In this document: positions 8,618 to 17,588 of the stretch, piece by piece
Layout: each line of letters opens with the position of its first letter
Position numbering within the stretch: position 1 is the first letter of the stretch
Made by a program: the position numbers and the translations under genes
Notes under the pieces: generated by a model
Database searches by the model: none
Seen by the model: only the letters and a program-made list of their open reading frames with translations
Told to the model about the DNA's origin: nothing
Source: UBA7359 sp963976795
GTDB lineage: Bacteria > Pseudomonadota > Gammaproteobacteria > Eutrophobiales > Eutrophobiaceae
NCBI GenBank assembly: GCA_963976795.1
Contig: CAXBLT010000013.1
Location: forward strand, 20,177 to 84,176
Length of the DNA stretch: 64,000 nt
Reading direction: 5' to 3'

Positions 8618-8959
8618 TTAACCTGCGGGCCAGCTAAATTCCCGCCCTGCAAGAATATGTATGTGCAGGTGAAATACAGTTTGTCCCGCATCAGCACCAT
8701 TATTAACGACCAGTCGAAAAGCCTCTCCATAGCCTTGTTCTTTTGCTATATCGCCTGCTTTTAGCAATAAGTGTCCTAATAATGATTGGTCGGCTTCGGT
8801 AGCATCCGATACTTTCACGATAGCTTGCTTAGGAATAAGCAGAATATGTACCGGTGCTTGAGGGGCTATGTCTCGGAATGCCAAACATAGCTCATCTTCA
8901 TAGACAATATCTGCCGGTATTTCACGGTTTATAATTTTACTAAATAATGTGTCGGTCAT
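8618..8959 (-). CDS. hinT: HIT family nucleotide-binding protein, HinT-like
   Basis: About 113 residues, histidine triad family. The catalytic motif HLHIHIL is near the C-terminus and the N-terminal pattern LFSKIINREIPADIVYEDE is typical. HinT-type proteins hydrolyse adenosine 5'-phosphoramidates. The ATG at 8959 (MTDTLFSK) matches family starts better than the ATG at 8977. It is probably cotranscribed with the DAHP synthase gene. Confidence 0.9.
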   Translation of the reverse strand: MTDTLFSKIINREIPADIVYEDELCLAFRDIAPQAPVHILLIPKQAIVKVSDATEADQSLLGHLLLKAGDIAKEQGYGEAFRLVVNNGADAGQTVFHLHIHILAGREFSWPAG

Positions 8960-9069
8960 GCCTAAACGTAATCCCATGAATATTGGATAATTTGCGAGCA
9001 GCGATTATAGCGTTTAATGGCAAAGAATAAACAGTCTTGGTTTATCTGGTAGTGCTTGTATGCAGGGTT

Positions 9070-10233
9070 TTAGTGCAAATAGGAAGATGAATTAAAATCA
9101 GGGTATTCAAATTTAGTTTGAAACATCACTAAATTGGTAGGGTTTTGGCGTAGAGAGATGTGCTTAAAAATGGTTGCATTATGAGTCTGGACTCTGATGT
9201 CCTCTCCAAATGCAGGAATTTCTATTGAGTTTGTTAAGCTAATATCATATTTCTTGCGTAAATTATCTTCAATCATCTGAGATCTGACTTTTAGGGCAGT
9301 TGACATAATGTTCATGGCAACAAATTCAGGTTGGTCCAGATGGATGACATGTCCGCTTTCTTTTGCGAGGAAATGCCTGCTTTGCATGCTGATATTCTTT
9401 AGATTATTTTGTAGTCTCAACCATTGTTGCTCGCGTTGTTCTCCAAGTTCATCATTCGACCAGACTCGTTTTCCACGAGTGAGAATTGTGACAGGAAATA
9501 TATATGGCGGGTGATTTGTCTGTTTGGCAACTTGTTGCGCACTGATCTCCATATTATCCAATTCATTTAATGTCGTATTTCTGGATTTCATTGATGACAT
9601 TAATCGAAACGCGATTCGTTTATTCTCACTAGGATAACTTTCTGGAATAATCGGATGAAAGATACGAACCTTATAACTATTTTTGTAGGTTTTCTTTTCT
9701 TGTCTTTGCTCTACTCGTTTAAGCTCTTCCGTATTAAATTGTTCCGGATGAGAAGAATCTACCAAGATCAAACCTGCAGTCAATCCAGCATATTTACTAG
9801 CAAAGTAGCGAATGTTATAGCCACCAAAAGAATGACCAACCAGTACGTATGGTCCAGAAATTTTTGATGCGGTTAATAAAAGGCGCAGTTCATTTGAAAT
9901 TCTTGCAGTAGTTCTTGGTCCAGGGCCCGGATCGCTCCAGCCATAGCCTGCTCGATCATAGCTACAGATTTTAAGCTTATCTGCCAGACTATTTTGGATT
10001 TTAATCCATTCGAGTGAAAAACCGCCGATACCAGAATCAATTATGACGGTAGGATTTCCGCTACCAATGCAATTGATATGTAGACGATGCGTACCAATAT
10101 CAATCAGTTCGCCGGGATAGTCTTTTTCCTTTGCGTGTGCGTTATTTGTTAGAGCATAGACGGTGATTATGAGGAGCAAAATAAAGGGTCTGAAATGCTG
10201 AACATTCAGTTTTTTTGCTTTGCACTTATTCAT
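9070..10233 (-). CDS. Secreted alpha/beta hydrolase
   Basis: About 387 residues. An N-terminal hydrophobic segment (residues about 15-34) suggests export or membrane anchoring. The hydrolase fold shows the oxyanion region (IDSGIGGFSLEW), the SYDRAGYGWSDPGP segment, the nucleophile elbow GHSFGG and a late His in SGHVIHLDQPE. Substrate is unknown; the family includes esterases, lipases and haloalkane dehalogenase relatives. About 65 residues follow the last catalytic His and show no feature I recognise. An AGGAG ribosome site precedes the ATG. Confidence 0.8.
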   Translation of the reverse strand: MNKCKAKKLNVQHFRPFILLLIITVYALTNNAHAKEKDYPGELIDIGTHRLHINCIGSGNPTVIIDSGIGGFSLEWIKIQNSLADKLKICSYDRAGYGWSDPGPGPRTTARISNELRLLLTASKISGPYVLVGHSFGGYNIRYFASKYAGLTAGLILVDSSHPEQFNTEELKRVEQRQEKKTYKNSYKVRIFHPIIPESYPSENKRIAFRLMSSMKSRNTTLNELDNMEISAQQVAKQTNHPPYIFPVTILTRGKRVWSNDELGEQREQQWLRLQNNLKNISMQSRHFLAKESGHVIHLDQPEFVAMNIMSTALKVRSQMIEDNLRKKYDISLTNSIEIPAFGEDIRVQTHNATIFKHISLRQNPTNLVMFQTKFEYPDFNSSSYLH

Positions 10234-10624
10234 AATTACCTTCTCCTATTATTAAACAAGAGATTATTAACAGCATCTTGTAGAGGAGAGACATAAGTGT
10301 CTTCGCCAAATGCACCTTACAATTATAGAGAGCAATAGTTATGCCAGACTATATATTTCAATAATTATTTATAATTCATAGGCTTATAATTTCTGAGGTT
10401 AACTAAGAATTGACAATCTAGTGTTAAAACGACGACTATTGCCCACATTGTTGAACAATGTTGGTGCAATTTATTGAGGAAAGCATTGTCTTAATTTTTA
10501 TACAATAGCTATCGTACCCTGTTATAGCGATGGTTAATGTATTGATTGATAAATAAGAATATCCATGAGCTTAAGTCCATTACCATCAAAAGAGTGTAAA
10601 TCTAACAATTTTTCTAAGGTGAAT
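10234..10624. other. Divergent intergenic region with a perfect 15-base palindrome
   Basis: This stretch separates two divergent genes and should hold both promoters. The only clear structure is CATTGTTGAACAATG at 10446-10460, a perfect palindrome with seven-base arms about one central base, which could be an operator. A possible TTGACA element lies near 10409, but no convincing -10 follows. I see no RNA gene. Confidence 0.4.
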
Positions 10625-11269
10625 ATGAAGTCTATAAGACAGAATTACATTTACATCATTACGCTCTTATTTATATGTAGCAGCCTATTCTCATGTCAAT
10701 CTTCCATGACGCCACTACAAGTCAGTGAGAAGTTCTGGGAAGGTATTAAGAAGAAGAATATTTCATTAATAACTATATATGGTCGTTCTGACTCAGGTTA
10801 TTCGATAGAGGCTATACAGCAATTGCCAGATGTCACTGCTATTACGTTTGGCAGAATTATTATAGACGCTGATATTGCAGAAATAGACACTCAAGTGACA
10901 ATTATGTCAGGTGAAAAAACTATCGATATCCCACTTAAGACCTATTTAGAAAAAGAAAGTGATGTTTGGAGAGTAAATTACAAGCAATCAGTTCTTTTAC
11001 TGAAGACAAATCAGAATCTGAGCGAATTATTGGGAGGCGTACAAGAGTTAACGGAGGACCTGACAGAAGATATAGAAGAATCGGTAGAAGATTTTAAGAA
11101 AAAGGCCATGCCGGAAATAGAGTCAAAACTAGATCAAGTAGAAGAAGCCTTGCGAAACAAAATACCTGAATTTAAAAATATGCTGGATGAATTTCTGGAG
11201 GGCCTTAAAAGGTCTTTAGAAAAAGCTGTTCCCCCCAAGGAAGAAGAAGCTAAAACTCAGCAAACCTGA
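10625..11269 (+). CDS. Putative lipoprotein with amphipathic C-terminal helices
   Basis: About 214 residues. The ATG at 10625 follows an AAGGTG ribosome site and gives a lipoprotein signal with lipobox LFSC; an upstream ATG at 10565 is less likely. Residues about 25-120 look like a small beta/alpha fold of the DUF4878/NTF2-like kind (PLQVSEKFWEGIKKKN...), followed by a long charged helical region rich in Glu and Lys (EELTEDLTEDIEESVEDFKKK-like). I do not recognise a specific family. It is probably anchored to a membrane. Function unknown. Confidence 0.7.
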   Translation: MKSIRQNYIYIITLLFICSSLFSCQSSMTPLQVSEKFWEGIKKKNISLITIYGRSDSGYSIEAIQQLPDVTAITFGRIIIDADIAEIDTQVTIMSGEKTIDIPLKTYLEKESDVWRVNYKQSVLLLKTNQNLSELLGGVQELTEDLTEDIEESVEDFKKKAMPEIESKLDQVEEALRNKIPEFKNMLDEFLEGLKRSLEKAVPPKEEEAKTQQT

Positions 11270-11368
11270 TTATCACAATAGTACGCTAAGCTGTTTACAG
11301 GCTTGGTTATTTTCTTTAACCTAGTTTCTGAAATTCAAGTCCAAACATGAATTAAAGGGGAGTGGACT

Positions 11369-11833
11369 ATGTCAAAGTTATATGGTTTTTTTCTTGTACT
11401 ACTCATGGTGTCAATGAGCACCGAGGCTTATGAACCTGTGCTAGATCATCAAGGAATGCTCTATTTTAATCTTACCTTTGATGCGGGCCAATCGAAAAAG
11501 ATGGATCATAACTTTGGCTTCAGGTTCGACAGATCATTTGTTCAGCCCCGCGAATCAGTCTCATTGGATCAATTAAATGCCAAACCAGCGGTATTCAATC
11601 TTCAATTGAACAATAAGGGGTTAAAGGCGTTTAATATTCATGGTATCGATTATTCTTATGACGTAAATGACAAGTATGTTTATCACGGCGCAGAAGGTGG
11701 TGATACCAAGAGTAGTGGAGAAGCGGAGTCACAACCGATTCCTGAAGCATCAGAAGAACCCAGAAGAGAAATAGCAATACCGCTCGGCGTCGTTGTTGGT
11801 GTTTTAATCGGTACCTTGGCAGTGATCCAGTAG
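11369..11833 (+). CDS. Secreted protein of unknown function with C-terminal hydrophobic segment
   Basis: About 154 residues with an N-terminal signal peptide (MSKLYGFFLVLLMVSMSTEA) and a hydrophobic glycine-rich C-terminal segment (IPLGVVVGVLIGTLAVIQ) that could be a second membrane anchor. The middle is low-complexity, with a Ser/Glu/Pro-rich linker. An AAGGGGAG ribosome site precedes the ATG. I recognise no family. It lies 99 bp downstream of the putative lipoprotein gene on the same strand. Confidence 0.65.
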   Translation: MSKLYGFFLVLLMVSMSTEAYEPVLDHQGMLYFNLTFDAGQSKKMDHNFGFRFDRSFVQPRESVSLDQLNAKPAVFNLQLNNKGLKAFNIHGIDYSYDVNDKYVYHGAEGGDTKSSGEAESQPIPEASEEPRREIAIPLGVVVGVLIGTLAVIQ

Positions 11834-11858
11834 GAAAACTTGTTATAAGAAATTATTT

Positions 11859-12296
11859 TTAACTATCCGTGCATATTCCAGAAGTCATAACCTGTTCACC
11901 GACATGCCCAACGCCGCCTCTAAATTTTGATTGCCCGTTACCAGTTGCAAAAGAAAATTTATGAGACATTACGCCATAAGTGAATTGCATAGTTTCATTT
12001 ATAGCAATAATTTCTACCTCTGACTTTACTACTAAAGTTAAACTGCCTGAATCGACGTTCCCGATGTCACTTATAATTTCGACATCTTCATTGGTTATGG
12101 TCACACGCAGTTTGCCTCCACGTCTATCAGTAGATCTTCCGGAACCCGTTATATAAACATTGTCTATATTGCATTCATATGCTTCATAGATGCCATATAC
12201 TTCAACGTCTTCAAATACTTCAATTTCAGCTGCGCGAATATGCTGCGCTAGAAAAAAAGTAATAAATAACACGATTAACGTACTTTTTTTTATCAT
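11859..12296 (-). CDS. Secreted protein of unknown function
   Basis: About 145 residues with a clear signal peptide (ending HIRAA). The mature part is beta-rich, with two Cys (one in YECNID and one in the C-terminal SGICTDS) that could form a disulfide. I recognise no family. It is transcribed toward the preceding secreted-protein gene, with 25 bp between their ends. Confidence 0.6.
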   Translation of the reverse strand: MIKKSTLIVLFITFFLAQHIRAAEIEVFEDVEVYGIYEAYECNIDNVYITGSGRSTDRRGGKLRVTITNEDVEIISDIGNVDSGSLTLVVKSEVEIIAINETMQFTYGVMSHKFSFATGNGQSKFRGGVGHVGEQVMTSGICTDS

Positions 12297-12572
12297 TAAG
12301 TAATTTATCCTAATTCGTGTGCGACATTCAGTTTACAGGAACTTGTGTAAATTTAGAGTAGCCTATTGTGGATTGGTTTAATTTGTCCAGAATTTTTTAT
12401 GACATAGCTACGCAAAGTAACGGTTGTGAGGATAATGTATTGAGAGTTAAAGAATAGACTTTGTATACAGGGACTTATGTATCGGATTTGAGAATTAAGG
12501 TGTGTGATTATCCACTGTATAGTGAATAGAACTTCATATCTTCAACGAAGATTAACGATCTATTTACTTAAC

Positions 12573-12649
12573 TGGTGGGCCCGGGAGGACTCGAACCTCC
12601 GACCAATGGATTATGAGTCCACTGCTCTAACCAACTGAGCTACAGGCCC
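12573..12649 (-). tRNA. tRNA with CAU anticodon, probably tRNA-Ile2
   Basis: A complete 77-base cloverleaf with encoded CCA. The acceptor stem GGGCCTG pairs with CGGGCCC (one G-U pair), the D arm is GCTCAGTTGGTTAGAGC, the anticodon loop CTCATAA holds CAU, and the T arm is GGAGG TTCGAGT CCTCC. A CAU anticodon is shared by initiator Met, elongator Met and Ile2 (lysidine-modified). The first pair is G-C, excluding the usual initiator. The TTGGTC variable region resembles Ile2, so Ile2 is preferred over elongator Met. It lies just downstream of rpoD on the same strand. Confidence 0.9.
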
Positions 12650-12673
12650 TTATTTCTAAATTATGGATTATTT

Positions 12674-14500
12674 TTAAGTATCAAGGAAGGTTTTGAGTTC
12701 ATCTGATCGCGAAGGGTGACGAAGTTTACGCAATGCTTTTGCCTCGATCTGACGAATACGTTCACGGGTAACATCAAACTGTTTACCTACTTCTTCAAGA
12801 GTATGGTCTGTATTCATATCAATACCAAACCGCATTCTTAGTACTTTTGCTTCTCGTGCCGTAAGTCCTTCAAGTGCATCCCGCGTGGTTCGACGCAATC
12901 CTTCAAAGCCAGCAGAATCATTCGGGGCTTGTATATTAGCATCTTCAATAAAGTCGCCAAGATGCGAATCTTCATCATCACCAATTGGCGTTTCCATGGA
13001 GATTGGTTCCTTCGCAATTTTTAGAACTTTACGTACTTTTTCTTCTGGCATTTCCATGCGTTCTGCCAGTTCTTCCGGAGTAGGCTCACGTCCCATTTCC
13101 TGGAGTACTTGTCTGGAAATACGATTTAACTTATTAATTGTTTCAATCATATGCACAGGTATACGAATCGTTCGTGCCTGATCTGCTATAGATCGTGTGA
13201 TGGCTTGACGAATCCACCAGGTAGCATAGGTCGAAAATTTATAGCCGCGTCGATATTCAAATTTATCGACCGCTTTCATTAAGCCGATATTACCTTCTTG
13301 AATCAAATCAAGGAAAAGCAAGCCGCGGTTGGTATATTTTTTTGCTATAGAAATAACGAGTCGTAAATTGGCTTCAACCATTTCTTTTTTAGCTCTACGC
13401 GCCTTGGCCTCACCAATTGAAATATTACGATTGATTTCTTTAATCTCAGGAATATTTAACAAGGCATCCTCAAAGAGTGTGGCCAACTTGCCTTGTACTT
13501 TTAGAATCTCTTCCTCATGCTCTTTGAGTCTTTCTACATAAGACGCTTTACTCTTTAAAATTCCCTTAATCCACTTAAAGTCGGTTTCGTGACCAGGAAA
13601 ACTATCAATAAACTCTTTGCGAGGCATTCTCGCTTCTTTTACACAAAGCTCCATAATGCGCCGTTCTGAATAGCGAATTCGGTCAACTAAATCGCGTAAG
13701 TTATCTGTTAATAGATCAATAAACTTGGGCGCGAGGCGGATCTCAAGAAACCATTGCGCCAATTCCTGTTCATGAACCTTGGTTTTATTATTATCCTTTC
13801 CATAGCGCTTAACTGCCTTGATGAATTTTAAGTGCAGTTTTTCAAGCTTTTCGATGTGTTCCCTTACGTCTTCAGCTGTGAGTGCGGGGATCTCTTCTTC
13901 TTCCTCATCATCGTCGTCATCATTTACTTCGGTGGGATTAGAGACCTTTATGCCTTCATCTGGATATTCTTCAGTATCGTTGAAACCAATGATGGCATCA
14001 CTGAGTTTCATTTTTTCATCGACAATTAGATTGAAAGCATCAAGCAATGTAATGACAGTGCCGGGGTAACTAGATAAAGCGCCCAGAACCTGATGGATGC
14101 CCTCTTCAATACGTTTTGCGATCTTAATTTCGCCTTCGCGGGTCAATAAATCCACGGTGCCCATCTCGCGCATGTACATTCTGACCGGATCAGTTGTGCG
14201 ACCAAACTCATTCTCAAGACTGGCTAATGCCGCGGCAGCTTCGGCGGCGGCATCCTCGTCCGGCACATCTGTATTATCAGTGATCTGTCCATCAAGATCG
14301 GGAGGGGTCTCATAGACCTTGATCCCCATGTCATTGATCATATTAACAATATCTTCAATTTGTTCTGGCTCTACGATGCCATCTGGAAGATGATCATTAA
14401 CTTCACCATAGGTGAGGAAACCCTGCTCTTTGCCTTTGGCAATTAGCACCTTGAGTAATGACTTCTCGTCTTCCTTAAATACTTTTTCTACGTTTTCCAT
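12674..14500 (-). CDS. rpoD: RNA polymerase primary sigma factor (sigma-70)
   Basis: About 608 residues, close to E. coli RpoD. Region 1.1 is at the N-terminus (LLKVLIAKGKEQGFLTYGEV), an acidic non-conserved region carries a run of Asp/Glu near residues 190-205, region 2 contains GLMKAVDKFEYRRGYKFSTY and TWWIRQAITRS, and region 4 holds VTRERIRQIEAKALRKLRHP. It directs housekeeping transcription. It is the last protein gene of the rpsU-yqeY-dnaG-rpoD run and is followed by a tRNA gene. No strong ribosome site precedes the ATG, so the start rests on the conserved N-terminus. Confidence 0.97.
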   Translation of the reverse strand: MENVEKVFKEDEKSLLKVLIAKGKEQGFLTYGEVNDHLPDGIVEPEQIEDIVNMINDMGIKVYETPPDLDGQITDNTDVPDEDAAAEAAAALASLENEFGRTTDPVRMYMREMGTVDLLTREGEIKIAKRIEEGIHQVLGALSSYPGTVITLLDAFNLIVDEKMKLSDAIIGFNDTEEYPDEGIKVSNPTEVNDDDDDEEEEEIPALTAEDVREHIEKLEKLHLKFIKAVKRYGKDNNKTKVHEQELAQWFLEIRLAPKFIDLLTDNLRDLVDRIRYSERRIMELCVKEARMPRKEFIDSFPGHETDFKWIKGILKSKASYVERLKEHEEEILKVQGKLATLFEDALLNIPEIKEINRNISIGEAKARRAKKEMVEANLRLVISIAKKYTNRGLLFLDLIQEGNIGLMKAVDKFEYRRGYKFSTYATWWIRQAITRSIADQARTIRIPVHMIETINKLNRISRQVLQEMGREPTPEELAERMEMPEEKVRKVLKIAKEPISMETPIGDDEDSHLGDFIEDANIQAPNDSAGFEGLRRTTRDALEGLTAREAKVLRMRFGIDMNTDHTLEEVGKQFDVTRERIRQIEAKALRKLRHPSRSDELKTFLDT

Positions 14501-14795
14501 AGGGAGTTTGGCTCGATATTTGCTATGTTATTGTATGATATTTATTCGGTGAATGAGTTATAACTGGTTGATTAATAACAAACATTTGTCCGGACTAAAA
14601 CAGTCAATTCTAACACATAGATCAGGATTGCGCTAGGTAGGATTATTAATATTTATTGTGAATCCAACCCTGATTTTTGTGGTTTTCGGTGATGTTATAT
14701 GGGTATGTATTGTAATAATTCAACCAGGCCTCATGCAAAAATTCACTTTAATCGAGGCGAAGTTTTAAAGTGTCTGTGGGCAGAACTTATAGAAC

Positions 14796-16598
14796 TTAGG
14801 ATTTTGCCATCTTGAGATTTTTTTCTGCTTCTAGTAATGATCGCCATTCACGTTTCTTTTCTTCAGTTAATTCATTCATATTGTTTATATTTCCGAATTC
14901 TCGAAGTTTAGAGTGAATAGTGATTCCTTTTAATCTTTTAATAGAATCAAAAAAACTGTCACGCATCGATTCATCAGAAAAATCAGCATCTCCATACTGG
15001 GATTCTGACGGAGCCAGTTCAATTAATCTCTTCCTCACATTTTCGCGGTCACGATAGTTTTCGGTTATGCCTGCTATTGTGGTGCTTGGGTTGCTTTGAA
15101 TATATGTGACTATTTCGATCAGAAACTCTATTCCTCTTACCTCTATTTCTGAAAGTTTTTGATTTAGTGAATCATCCAGTGCCAATTCTGGTTTTCTTAA
15201 TAATAACTTGATTGCTTCAGTTAATAGACTTTGTTGACCGTCGTCTTTTTTAATGGTGTTCCTATTACTATGTAGAGGCGTTTTTACTGAACCTGTTTGT
15301 TTATATTCTCGCAGTTGCACCGCCAATTCTTCAGTCGGTATTTTGGTGATGTCGCTTAACTTTCTAAGTAAAACCGAGCTCAGAGCAGGGGCTGTCGAGA
15401 GTTTGCCAATAAACGGCAACGTGATTTTTGCCATTGCCGCTTGAGATTCAAGTGACTCTAAGTCCTTATCTTTGCTGAGGTAGCTAAAAAGGTATTCTGA
15501 CAAAGGTATTTGTAAGTTAGTGTCAAGAAACGCCCCAGTACCCTTGTCACGAACAAAGGTGTCCGGATCTTCTCCCGCGGGAAGGAACATGAAGTAAACT
15601 TGTTTATCATCTTTCAACAGAGGTAATGAATTTTCCAGGCCGCGCCAAGCGGCCTTATTTCCTGCTTCGTCCCCATCAAAACAAAATACTATTTTATTAG
15701 TAACCCGAAACATTTTTTCCATGTGTTCTGGTGTAGCCGCGGTGCCTAAGCTAGCAACGGCATTACGAATTCCAAATTGGGCCAACGCGATAACATCCAT
15801 ATAGCCTTCTACAACAAATAGGCTATCGACATCTTTTAATGCTTTTCTGGCTTGGTACAAGCCATACAATTCACGGCCTTTGTGGAAGATGGGTGTTTCA
15901 GGAGAATTCAGGTATTTTGGTTTGTCATCACCCAATACTCTGCCGCCCATGCCAATAGCACGACCGCGTTGATCGCGAATGGGAAAGGTAAGACGATCCC
16001 TGAAACGGTCGTAGTAACCGCCGTGATCATTTTCAATGATGGCGCCGATCTTGAGTAATCTTTTCAATGACTCGTCTGAACCGCCCAGTTCGGTCATTAA
16101 ATTATCCCAACCGGGAGGGGCAAAGCCCAATTCATATTCAGCAGCAATCTCGCCACTAATCCCGCGGCCTTTTAAATAACTGATGACACTATCTGCTTTG
16201 GGGTGACTTCTGAGCTGTTTTGAATAATAAGCAGTGGCTATTTCCATTAGCTCATACAATTCGCTGGACTGATTATTGGTATTTGATGACTGTATAACGT
16301 CACGGGGGATTTCTACTCCAGCACGAGATGCAAGGTCTTCAATCGCTTCGATGAAGCCCATATGCAGGTATTCCATGAGAAAGCTAATTGCCGTGCCATT
16401 CGCACCACAACCAAAGCAATGATAGAACTGCTTTTGCTGGCTTACTGTGAAAGACGGTGTCTTTTCGTCGTGAAACGGGCAACAGGCTTGATGATTACGC
16501 CCGGCTTTTTTAAGAGGCACATAAGCGTCAACGATATCGACGATGTCAATTCGTGCGAGTAGCTCATCGATGAAGTGTTGAGGAATTCTGCCAGCCAT
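14796..16598 (-). CDS. dnaG: DNA primase
   Basis: About 600 residues. The N-terminal CHC2 zinc finger is visible (CCPFHDEKTPSF, then FYHCFGCGANG), followed by the TOPRIM catalytic core (VVEGYMDVIALAQ, later FCFDGDEAG) and a C-terminal DnaB-binding region. It makes RNA primers at the replication fork. It sits upstream of rpoD with a 295-bp gap in which I see no gene. A MITE-like repeat lies immediately upstream, between dnaG and yqeY. Confidence 0.96.
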   Translation of the reverse strand: MAGRIPQHFIDELLARIDIVDIVDAYVPLKKAGRNHQACCPFHDEKTPSFTVSQQKQFYHCFGCGANGTAISFLMEYLHMGFIEAIEDLASRAGVEIPRDVIQSSNTNNQSSELYELMEIATAYYSKQLRSHPKADSVISYLKGRGISGEIAAEYELGFAPPGWDNLMTELGGSDESLKRLLKIGAIIENDHGGYYDRFRDRLTFPIRDQRGRAIGMGGRVLGDDKPKYLNSPETPIFHKGRELYGLYQARKALKDVDSLFVVEGYMDVIALAQFGIRNAVASLGTAATPEHMEKMFRVTNKIVFCFDGDEAGNKAAWRGLENSLPLLKDDKQVYFMFLPAGEDPDTFVRDKGTGAFLDTNLQIPLSEYLFSYLSKDKDLESLESQAAMAKITLPFIGKLSTAPALSSVLLRKLSDITKIPTEELAVQLREYKQTGSVKTPLHSNRNTIKKDDGQQSLLTEAIKLLLRKPELALDDSLNQKLSEIEVRGIEFLIEIVTYIQSNPSTTIAGITENYRDRENVRKRLIELAPSESQYGDADFSDESMRDSFFDSIKRLKGITIHSKLREFGNINNMNELTEEKKREWRSLLEAEKNLKMAKS

Positions 16599-16615
16599 AA
16601 TTGAATCTAGTATAT

Positions 16616-16735
16616 ACCCAAGATACTTGAAGATGATGGAATTAGAGTGTGTTTGTTTTTATTCAGGGTGAGACGCGACGATGCTCTGGATGAAAACAGA
16701 TGGGCTATAAACCGGCATCTTCAAGTATCTTGGGT
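16616..16735. repeat. MITE-like palindromic element, family 1 copy A
   Basis: A 120-bp element bounded by perfect 20-bp inverted repeats (ACCCAAGATACTTGAAGATG at 16616-16635 and its reverse complement at 16716-16735). Its interior shares blocks with copy B at 19305-19466 when read on the opposite strand: GCATCGTCGCG, CCCTGAATAAAAACA and CACTCTAA. It has no coding capacity. It is inserted between yqeY and dnaG. A non-autonomous mobile repeat is inferred; no transposase is in the window. Confidence 0.8.
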
Positions 16736-16782
16736 GTTAACAGCGCATAGTAATTCAGCGACTGTTGCTGGAACTTATTTTC

Positions 16783-17232
16783 TTAGGCGCTGAGTTTCGC
16801 CTTTATCAATCCGCTGACTTTGCCCATATCGGCACGACCTTGAAGCTCGCCCTTGAGCATTCCCATGACCTTGCCCATATCCTTTATTGATTCTGCGCCG
16901 CTTTTCGAGATTGCCCCTTCTATTAATGCGCTAATCTCATCATCTGATAATTTAGCAGGTAAGTAAGTATCAATGATATCGAGCTCAAATTGCTCTATTT
17001 CAACCAGATCGTCGCGGTTGGCTTCTCTGAATTGGGTAATGGAATCACGATGTTGTTTAGCCATTTTATCGAGGATGACGATGACTTGCTCATCGTTTAA
17101 CTCAATGCGCTCATCGACTTCTTTTTGTTTGAATGCCGCCTGGATCAGACGCAGAGCGCCAAGGCGTTCCTTGTCTTTGCTACGCATGGCAGCCTTAACA
17201 TCGTCACTAATTTGAGATTTGATATCAGCCAT
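16783..17232 (-). CDS. yqeY: GatB/YqeY domain protein
   Basis: About 149 residues, the stand-alone YqeY family related to the tail domain of GatB. Typical pattern: DVKAAMRSKDKERLGALRLIQAAFKQKE near the N-terminus and MGKVMGMLKGELQGRADMGKVSGLIK near the C-terminus. The family may act in tRNA-dependent amidotransfer, but the function of the free protein is not established. It sits between rpsU (30 bp upstream) and dnaG, a common gammaproteobacterial arrangement. Confidence 0.93.
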   Translation of the reverse strand: MADIKSQISDDVKAAMRSKDKERLGALRLIQAAFKQKEVDERIELNDEQVIVILDKMAKQHRDSITQFREANRDDLVEIEQFELDIIDTYLPAKLSDDEISALIEGAISKSGAESIKDMGKVMGMLKGELQGRADMGKVSGLIKAKLSA

Positions 17233-17262
17233 GGCTGATCAACGAGAACCTGTAGAAGTGTC

Positions 17263-17478
17263 TTAGAATGGGCGGATACGATGCAGGACGTTTCTAGACG
17301 CCTGTTTTTGTGAACGTTTGACCGCAGCGGCAGCTTTACGCTTACGAACCTGGGTTGGTTTTTCGTAAAATTCACGGCGATGAACGTCAGCGAGTGTACC
17401 CGCTTTTTCACATGCGCGCTTGAATCGACGCATTGCGATATCAAATGGTTCGTTGTCTCTTAACTTAACTGAAGGCAT
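17263..17478 (-). CDS. rpsU: 30S ribosomal protein S21
   Basis: About 71 residues, the family length. Sequence begins MPSVKLRDNEPFDIAMRRFK and ends with the basic tail KQASRNVLHRIRPF. S21 is a late-binding small-subunit protein near the 3' end of 16S rRNA. The ATG at 17478 has an AAGGA element upstream. It is the first gene of the macromolecular-synthesis cluster and diverges from tsaD. Confidence 0.97.
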   Translation of the reverse strand: MPSVKLRDNEPFDIAMRRFKRACEKAGTLADVHRREFYEKPTQVRKRKAAAAVKRSQKQASRNVLHRIRPF

Positions 17479-17588
17479 AGTATTTGTTTTCCTTAGTCCT
17501 TTGCTCGATTGGGAAAAGGCGGCCATTTTAGTGGGAATGAATGAAATTGCAATCCAATAATAATAATTTTAAGGAAACATTGAGATAA

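Noticed and set aside
13818..14069. Plus-strand Ser-rich reading frames inside rpoD.
   Set aside because: They are antisense shadows of the acidic Asp/Glu run of RpoD and have no independent coding evidence.
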